This document shows positions 58,957 through 64,000 of a stretch of 64,000 nucleotides of DNA, piece by piece. The position numbers and the translations under genes are program-made. The stretch spans positions 62,001-126,000 of the forward strand of contig JBQLZO010000046.1 in NCBI GenBank assembly GCA_052168315.1, in the 5' to 3' direction. The DNA is from JBQLZO01 sp052168315 (GTDB lineage: Bacteria; Planctomycetota; Phycisphaerae; Phycisphaerales; UBA1924). The stretch's first letter is position 1; every line of letters begins with the position of its first letter. The notes under the pieces were generated by a model. It was not told the origin of the DNA. It did not search any database and saw only the letters and a program-made list of their open reading frames with translations.

Positions 58957-59394
58957 TCAAGCGCCCGCGGCTCCATCCACGCGCACCTCCACCGGATCGC
59001 CATCGCCCGACCCCACCACCGCTTCCACCTCGATCTCCACCCGCGCGCTCGGATCGGCCAGCTCCGACACCGCCACCATCGTCGCGCACGGCATCAGCGA
59101 ACCGAAAAACTCCCGATGGGCCAGCCCCACCTCATCCCCATCGCTCATCCGCGTCACATAGATCCGCGAGAGCACGATGTCGCGCCGCGACGATCCCAGC
59201 GCTGCCAGCGCCCGCTCAATCTTCAGGTAGATGAACGCCGCCTGGTCGTGCACCGAATCAACCCCGACAAGCTCGCCCGACTCGTCCACCGCGAGCGTGC
59301 CCGAGACGAACAACCGATCGCCCGCGCGGACGCACCGGGCGTACCCGACCCGCTCTTCCCAACGGGTTCCAGTGCTGACAAACTCTCTCGGCAC
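58957..59394 (-). CDS. Rid-family (YjgF/YER057c) protein lacking the key arginine
   Basis: The 145-residue protein has the fold markers of the Rid family: GYARCVRAGDRLFVSGTLAV near residue 15, DQAAFIYLKIERALAALGSS near 48 and VVLSRIYVTRM-like residues near 72. In RidA an arginine in P-x-R-T/S binds the imine substrate; here the position reads LMPCATMVAVSEL, so the Arg seems replaced. It probably belongs to a Rid subgroup without imine deaminase activity. The GTG at 59394 is supported by GGAGGT six bases upstream. It starts 46 bases after guaB and is likely cotranscribed with it. Confidence 0.82.
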   Translation of the reverse strand: MPREFVSTGTRWEERVGYARCVRAGDRLFVSGTLAVDESGELVGVDSVHDQAAFIYLKIERALAALGSSRRDIVLSRIYVTRMSDGDEVGLAHREFFGSLMPCATMVAVSELADPSARVEIEVEAVVGSGDGDPVEVRVDGAAGA

Positions 59395-59440
59395 GCGGGC
59401 ACCTCCAGCCCACCCGGCAACCCAAGCCCCTGTCCTCGCC

Positions 59441-61045
59441 TCAACGCCGAACCGACTCGACCGAGTAGTTCGGTGCCTCCTTGGTGATCCGGATGTCGTG
59501 CGGATGGCTCTCGATCGTCGATGCCGACGATACTCGGCAAAACCGAGAATCACGCCGGAACGCCTCGATGCTCGGGCATCCGCAGTACCCCATCGCCGCC
59601 CGGAGCCCGCCGCACATCTGGTACACGAATTCCGCCAGCCCGCCCCGATACGGCACCAGCCCCTCAACGCCCTCCGGCACGAACTTGATCTGCGACAGAT
59701 CGCCCCCGCTGCGCCGAACCGAGTCGAGCTTCTCGCCCTGCCCGTACCGATCGGCCGACCCCGCGACCATCGCCCCCTCCGAGCCCATCCCGCGATAGGT
59801 CTTGTACCGCCGACCCTCGGATATCACCAGCTCCCCGGGAGACTCATCGAGCCCCGCGAACAGCCCGCCCATCATCACCGAAGACGCCCCCGCCGCCATC
59901 GCCTTCGCGATGTCGCCAGAGGTCCGCACACCGCCATCCGCGATCACCGGAACACCCAGCGGCTCGGCCACCGCCACCGCGTTCATGATCGCGCTGATCT
60001 GCGGAACGCCCACACCCGTCACCACACGCGTCGTGCAGATCGAACCCGGACCGATCCCCACCTTCACCGCGTCCGCGCCCGCATCGATCAGGTCCCGCGC
60101 CGCCTCGCCCGTCGCGATGTTCCCCGCGATCACCTGGATGTCCCACCGCTCCTTGATCGCGCGAACCGTGTCGATCACATTCTTCGAGTGACCGTGCGCC
60201 GTGTCGACCACGATCACATCCGCCTCGGCGTCGATCAGCGCCTGCACGCGGTCGTACTGGTGCACCCCCACCGCCCCGCCCACCCGCAGCCGGCCCCGCT
60301 CGTCCTTGCACGCGTTCGGATACCGCTCGAGCTGCTCCAGATCGCGCATCGTCACCAGGCCACGCAGATTGAACTGCTCATCGACGATCAGCAGCTTCTC
60401 GACCTTGCCCCGGTTCAGGATGTCCCGGGCCTGGTCAAGCGTCGTCCCCGGCGGCGCCGTCACGAGATTCGTCGAGGTCATCACCTCGCGAACCTTCGTC
60501 TCCCCGGAGTCCACGAACTTGAGATCGCGCTCCGTGAGGATCCCCAGCACCCGACCCTCCGTGCGGAGCATCGACGAGCCATCCTCCACCACCGGGAACC
60601 CGGACACGTTGTACTCGGCCATCAGGCTCCGCGCCCGCCCGACCGTGTCGTCCGGCCCGAGCGTGATCGGGTCGCGGATCACGCCGTTCTCGGATCGCTT
60701 GACCTTCTGAACCTCGATCGCCTGCGTGTCCGGCGGCAGGTTCTTGTGGATGATCCCGATCCCGCCCTCCTGCGCCAGCGCGATCGCCAGCCGAGCCCGG
60801 GTGACCGTGTCCATCGGCGCCGACACCAGCGGGATGTTCAAGGCGATATCGCGCGTGAGCCGCGTCGCGAGCTGCGCCGTCGCCGGCGTGATCGACGAGG
60901 CGCGCGGAACCAGCAGCACATCGTCGAAGGTGATGGCCTCCCCGAGGAACTTGTCGTGCCCGAGCGAGACGAACCCGTTGGGCGCGCTCCCGCCGCTCAA
61001 CGCCACCGAATTCCCACCCGTGTCGATCGTGATGCGGTCTCCCAT
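59441..61045 (-). CDS. guaB: Inosine-5'-monophosphate dehydrogenase
   Basis: GuaB oxidises IMP to XMP with NAD+, the committed step to GMP. The 534-residue protein has the barrel start FDDVLLVPRASSITPATAQL near residue 40, two CBS domains (about 120-245) and the catalytic loop KVGIGPGSICTTRVVTGVG with Cys near 330. The flap reads RYKTYRGMGSEGAMVAGSAD and the C-terminus IRITKEAPNYS. It is longer than the usual 490 residues because of about 30 extra N-terminal residues. CACCAT ends six bases before the ATG, a weak leaderless-type box. A Rid-family gene follows closely. Confidence 0.97.
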   Translation of the reverse strand: MGDRITIDTGGNSVALSGGSAPNGFVSLGHDKFLGEAITFDDVLLVPRASSITPATAQLATRLTRDIALNIPLVSAPMDTVTRARLAIALAQEGGIGIIHKNLPPDTQAIEVQKVKRSENGVIRDPITLGPDDTVGRARSLMAEYNVSGFPVVEDGSSMLRTEGRVLGILTERDLKFVDSGETKVREVMTSTNLVTAPPGTTLDQARDILNRGKVEKLLIVDEQFNLRGLVTMRDLEQLERYPNACKDERGRLRVGGAVGVHQYDRVQALIDAEADVIVVDTAHGHSKNVIDTVRAIKERWDIQVIAGNIATGEAARDLIDAGADAVKVGIGPGSICTTRVVTGVGVPQISAIMNAVAVAEPLGVPVIADGGVRTSGDIAKAMAAGASSVMMGGLFAGLDESPGELVISEGRRYKTYRGMGSEGAMVAGSADRYGQGEKLDSVRRSGGDLSQIKFVPEGVEGLVPYRGGLAEFVYQMCGGLRAAMGYCGCPSIEAFRRDSRFCRVSSASTIESHPHDIRITKEAPNYSVESVRR

Positions 61046-61198
61046 GGGTCAATGGTGCCCAGCCCGCCCGAACCCGTCAACACGACCCGCCAAAGACAGG
61101 AACAATGCCCACCCCAAACCGCTCCACGCCCTCACCACCCCCCGCCACGCGACGCCCACGCCACAGACACGCCGCCCGATGCTCCCACCCAAATGCCA

Positions 61199-61247
61199 AC
61201 GCCGCCGGGCGGCGATCCCTCTGAGTGGATGCACCGCCCGGCGGCGT
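61199..61247 (-). terminator. Long-stem terminator for the LTxxQ-type gene
   Basis: Fourteen-base perfect arms, ACGCCGCCGGGCGG and CCGCCCGGCGGCGT, enclose about 21 bases. It lies 44 bases beyond the stop of the minus-strand gene at 61291 and upstream of guaB, so it may insulate them. Confidence 0.65.
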
Positions 61248-61290
61248 CGGAGCAATCTCCGTTCATGCGCGGCGAAAGCCCGCCCCGGAA

Positions 61291-62271
61291 TCACGCATCC
61301 GGACGCTGCTCGCCCCGCTGCCGCCGGCGCTCCTGCCCCGGGGCCGGACGACGATTGTCGGGATTCGCATCCGGATCGGCGCTGCGTCGCTGCGGGGCGC
61401 GATCTTCGAGCATCTCCCGCTCCTCCATCCGCTTCTGCATCTCCGCGCGAGTCTTCTCGATCGTGCTCGTCACATGGGCCTGCTGCGCCGGCGTCAGCGC
61501 TGCCCACACCTTCGCCCGCGCCTCATCCGACGACGGCGCGCCCGCCGCCAGCGCGCCCAGCCGCGTCCGCGCCGCGTTCACCGCCGCGTCGTCCGAAGCC
61601 GGAATCCGCCCAGACTCCAGCGCCTGCGCCATCATCATCAGCCGCATCATCTCGCGGTTGGCCTGATCGATCTGCCGCTCCGCATCCGCGCCGCGTCCAC
61701 CCTCCGACTCACGACCCGGGCGCGCCGGGCGACGATTCCCGAGATCGCTCTCCTCCGCCCCGCGCTCTGGACGCTCGCGCCCCGGGCGTCCTTCGCGTCC
61801 CGGACGACCCGCCTCGCGCTCCCCGCCCTCCGCGTTGCGCGCCATCGCGGGCGCTGGCAGATCCGCCTTCTGGATCAGCCCCTCGATCTCGGCGCGGTGC
61901 TCGCCCACATACGCCATCAGCGCCTGCGTGTGCTCCCGCTGGATCGTCCGGATCGCCTCGCCCTGGGCCTCACTCAGCGCGAGCTCCTTCGGCGCGCGGT
62001 CCCCACCCAGCGATCGCACCGCCTGCAGGAACATCCGGTACGGCACCGGCTGGTTCGCCGCCCGCATGAACCGGTTCTCCATCTCCGAGAATCCACCCGA
62101 CCCGCCCGGAGGCGCCGACTGCCGGACCTTCGGCCCGCGCAGCACATCCTCGCCCGCCTCATCACCCGTTCCATCGAACGCGCGCCAGGAAGCCGACGCC
62201 GACCCGCCCGCCATCGACACTAGCAACGCCGCCAGCGCCAGCGATCCAACACCGGCACGCTTCGAAACCAT
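61291..62271 (-). CDS. Exported LTxxQ-type (Spy-like) protein with Arg/Gly/Glu repeats
   Basis: The 326-residue protein has a signal peptide (RAGVGSLALAALLVSMAGGS, cleavage after ASA). Helical segments carry the LTxxQ-like motifs ALSEAQGEAIRTIQREHTQ near residue 95 and ALTPAQQAHVTSTIEKTR near 270, seen in Spy/CpxP-type periplasmic proteins. Between them is a low-complexity Gly/Arg/Glu/Pro stretch (GREGRPGRERPERG). The C-terminus is strongly basic. A chaperone or metal-sensing role is possible by family resemblance only. I chose the ATG at 62271 because AGGA precedes it; an in-frame ATG at 62292 is the alternative. Confidence 0.72.
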   Translation of the reverse strand: MVSKRAGVGSLALAALLVSMAGGSASASWRAFDGTGDEAGEDVLRGPKVRQSAPPGGSGGFSEMENRFMRAANQPVPYRMFLQAVRSLGGDRAPKELALSEAQGEAIRTIQREHTQALMAYVGEHRAEIEGLIQKADLPAPAMARNAEGGEREAGRPGREGRPGRERPERGAEESDLGNRRPARPGRESEGGRGADAERQIDQANREMMRLMMMAQALESGRIPASDDAAVNAARTRLGALAAGAPSSDEARAKVWAALTPAQQAHVTSTIEKTRAEMQKRMEEREMLEDRAPQRRSADPDANPDNRRPAPGQERRRQRGEQRPDA

Positions 62272-62422
62272 GGAGGTCCTGTTGAATGTCATGTCGCCAT
62301 CGCTTTCTCGGTCGTTCGGACCGGTGTGTGCCTTGAGCCTCGTCCCTGCGGATCCGCTCGTTCTACCGCTGCCCAACGCTCCGGTGACATCGGCATTGCA
62401 TCCAGCCAACGCGAGGCGCGCG

Positions 62423-62428
62423 TAGGAT
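62423..62428 (+). promoter_or_regulatory. Possible -10 box TAGGAT before mrp
   Basis: TAGGAT lies 91 bases before the ATG at 62519 in the divergent gap between the LTxxQ gene and mrp. Confidence 0.25.
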
Positions 62429-62518
62429 CGACCGGACCGCGCCCCGGGATGCCCACCGACACCCCGGGAAAGCCCCGATTTCGGGTTCTGACAGGCACCA
62501 GCACGAGGCGAGCCACCC

Positions 62519-63700
62519 ATGCCCCTGACCAAACAGGCCATCATCGATGCACTCCGCATCATCCGCGATTCGAGCACGGGACGCGACATCGTCGAACTCG
62601 GCGGCGTCAAGAAAGTCGCCCTGTGCGATGCCCATGTGAGCATCACCCTCGGCGCGCCGGACAACCGCGAACTCCGCGCATCGCTCCGCCAGACCGCCGA
62701 GCAGGCCGTCCGCGACGCCGCGCAGGCCGCCGGCGAGCCCATCAAGAAGTGCGACATCGCATTCGTGCACCCCGAGGAACAGGTCGAAGGCGGCGAGCCG
62801 ATCCGGACCAGCGGCGCCGCACACACCAAGCAGGCCGCATCATCGCCATCCGTCTCGGCCGGAAAGATCCGCGCCGGCACGCCCGGCTCCCCATCCATGC
62901 CCGGAGTCCGCCATGTCATCGCCGTCGGCGCCGGAAAGGGCGGCGTCGGCAAATCAACCGTCTCGGTCAACCTCGCCGTCGGACTGGCCAGGATGGGCCA
63001 CGCCGTCGGACTGCTTGATGGGGACATCTACGGCCCCTCCGCGCCCACCCTCCTCGGGCTCGACGCCATGGAAGTCATGATGCACGAGCGCATGCTCCAG
63101 CCGTTCCCCGTCCACGGCATCAAGGCCATGACCATCGGAAAGCTCGTCGAGTCCGACAAGCCACTCATCTGGCGCGGACCCATGGCCCACGGCGCGTTCA
63201 AACAACTCACCGAACAGACCCAGTGGGGCGAACTCGACTACCTCATCATCGACCTCCCCCCCGGCACCGGCGATGTCCCGCTCACCATGGCCCAGATGCT
63301 CAGCCTCACCGGCGCGGTCATCGTGTGCACGCCGCAGAAGGTCGCGCAAGACGACGCCATCCGCGCCGCCCGCATGTTCCAGCAGCTCAATGTCCATGTG
63401 CTTGGCGTCATCGAGAACATGTGCTCGTTCATCGCCGACGATGGCAAGGAGTACGACATCTTCGGCAAGGGCGGCGCCCAGCAGATGGCCCAGCGCCTCG
63501 GACTCCCGTTCCTCGGCGCGATCCCGATCAACATGGCCCTCCGCCAGCACTCGGACTCCGGAGAGCCGATCCGGAACTTCACCGACGCCGGCGATGCCAT
63601 GCGCAAGGCGCTCGAGGGCGTGGTCTCCAGCGTTGAGAAGCAGGCCGCACTCGCCGCGATGCGCTCGGTGCAGAACGCGCCGACCCTCAGCGTCAGCTGA
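62519..63700 (+). CDS. mrp: Mrp/ApbC family iron-sulfur carrier ATPase lacking the CxxC motif
   Basis: Mrp/ApbC proteins carry Fe-S clusters to apoproteins. The 393-residue protein has an N-terminal DUF59/MIP18 domain (about 1-85), a linker, and a P-loop ATPase with the deviant Walker A GAGKGGVGKSTVSVNLAVGL near 140. DGDIYGPSAPTLLG follows, and LIIDLPPGTGDVPLTMAQM near 242. The usual cluster-binding CPxC after ENM is absent: the sequence reads IENMCSFIADDGKEYDIFGKGG, with a single Cys. Either it binds clusters differently or it has another role. It ends in an eight-base overlap with the convergent membrane-protein gene. Confidence 0.92.
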   Translation: MPLTKQAIIDALRIIRDSSTGRDIVELGGVKKVALCDAHVSITLGAPDNRELRASLRQTAEQAVRDAAQAAGEPIKKCDIAFVHPEEQVEGGEPIRTSGAAHTKQAASSPSVSAGKIRAGTPGSPSMPGVRHVIAVGAGKGGVGKSTVSVNLAVGLARMGHAVGLLDGDIYGPSAPTLLGLDAMEVMMHERMLQPFPVHGIKAMTIGKLVESDKPLIWRGPMAHGAFKQLTEQTQWGELDYLIIDLPPGTGDVPLTMAQMLSLTGAVIVCTPQKVAQDDAIRAARMFQQLNVHVLGVIENMCSFIADDGKEYDIFGKGGAQQMAQRLGLPFLGAIPINMALRQHSDSGEPIRNFTDAGDAMRKALEGVVSSVEKQAALAAMRSVQNAPTLSVS

Positions 63701-64000
63701 CCCCGTCGCCATCGCCATCCAGCGCCCGCGCCATCCCCCCACGGATCGCATTGCCCAGTCGAATCGTCACCGCGCCGATCAGCAGCGCCGCCCCGACGCC
63801 GTGCGCTTCACCGATCCCCATCCCCCCGCCGACCAGCACCAGCACGCTCGCGCCCCCCGCCTGCAGCAGCGCCGTCCCGTGCTCGATCTGAACACCCGCC
63901 CACCACCACCGCCGCGCCCCCGCGCCCCGCACACGCGACCACGCCAGCGCTGCCCACCGCAGATCCGCGCCCAGCAGGAAAGCCAGCAGGGCGTACCACG
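63693..64000 (-). CDS. Membrane protein, 5' end outside window
   Basis: The frame is open to the right edge, so the N-terminus is missing. About 100 residues are visible: WYALLAFLLGADLRWAALAW, a short basic loop with RRWWWAGVQIEHGTALLQ, a hydrophobic segment ASVLVLVGGGMGIGEAHGVG, another with AALLIGAVTIRLGNAIRGG, and a short acidic C-terminus. It appears to be a multi-pass membrane protein; no family is recognised. Its stop codon and that of mrp lie in one palindrome, TCAGCTGA. Confidence 0.55.
   Translation of the reverse strand, partial: WYALLAFLLGADLRWAALAWSRVRGAGARRWWWAGVQIEHGTALLQAGGASVLVLVGGGMGIGEAHGVGAALLIGAVTIRLGNAIRGGMARALDGDGDGVS

Noticed and set aside
58672..59487. A 271-codon plus-strand frame covering the gap before the Rid gene
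   Set aside because: Most of it is antisense to the Rid gene, it has no ribosome site, and it shows no domain or membrane segment.
59231..61666. An 811-codon open frame on the plus strand opposite guaB
   Set aside because: It lies antisense to unmistakable guaB and Rid-family genes, and its translation is Arg/His/Pro-rich with no recognisable motif.

Overview
The window looks like chromosomal DNA from a high-GC member of the Planctomycetota, probably class Phycisphaerae. This is an inference from gene content: an adjacent DUF1800/DUF1501 pair, a pseudopilin with a prepilin-type N-methylation signal, two DUF58 loci, a FloA/NfeD cluster, many predicted lipoproteins and an mreBCD cluster. I see no tRNA or rRNA gene, CRISPR array, insertion sequence or prophage, and base composition is uniform, so this reads as core genome.

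Layout. 1-5200: a partial membrane protein, a stand-alone TSCPD-domain protein, a double helix-hairpin-helix ComEA-like protein, a degenerate GH10-like protein and purC. 5300-10900: a multi-PAS HWE-type histidine kinase, then the DUF1800 and Tat-exported DUF1501 proteins. 10960-14950: long NfeD protease, short NfeD and flotillin-like FloA. 15100-21700: an isolated nuoD, a 939-residue coiled-coil lipoprotein and glutamine-dependent NAD synthetase. 21838-27667: three genes joined by ATGA overlaps (DUF58, BatA-type, VWA/amidotransferase-like). 27675-29817: two small membrane-anchored proteins and a YhhQ-type queuosine-precursor transporter. 30205-32122: a pseudopilin and two tandem small paralogous membrane proteins. 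32275-37787: an RNase HII-like protein, DUF3592, mreD, mreC, mreB and an HNH protein. 38002-43308: proS, an ArnT-like glycosyltransferase, a small membrane protein and a Na+/Ca2+ exchanger. 43355-47961: lipoproteins, a degenerate zinc-dehydrogenase-like protein and scpB. 48009-52794: a second DUF58 operon with a TgpA-type transglutaminase and a methyltransferase. 52766-58377: a DUF4190-like protein, a TPR lipoprotein, a second coiled-coil lipoprotein and a cytochrome-like protein. 58957-64000: a Rid-family protein, guaB, an LTxxQ-type periplasmic protein, Mrp and a partial membrane protein.

The most notable pattern is regulatory. At least ten genes have a TANNNT hexamer only 5-8 bases before the start codon and no Shine-Dalgarno sequence, which is the geometry of leaderless transcripts. 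Other genes in the same window have clear GGAG-type ribosome sites, so two start modes seem to coexist. The best candidates for undescribed biology are the 939-residue coiled-coil lipoprotein with its structured leader, the tandem 82/83-residue proteins behind the pseudopilin, and several enzyme-fold proteins that have lost catalytic residues (GH10-like, zinc dehydrogenase-like, Rid family).
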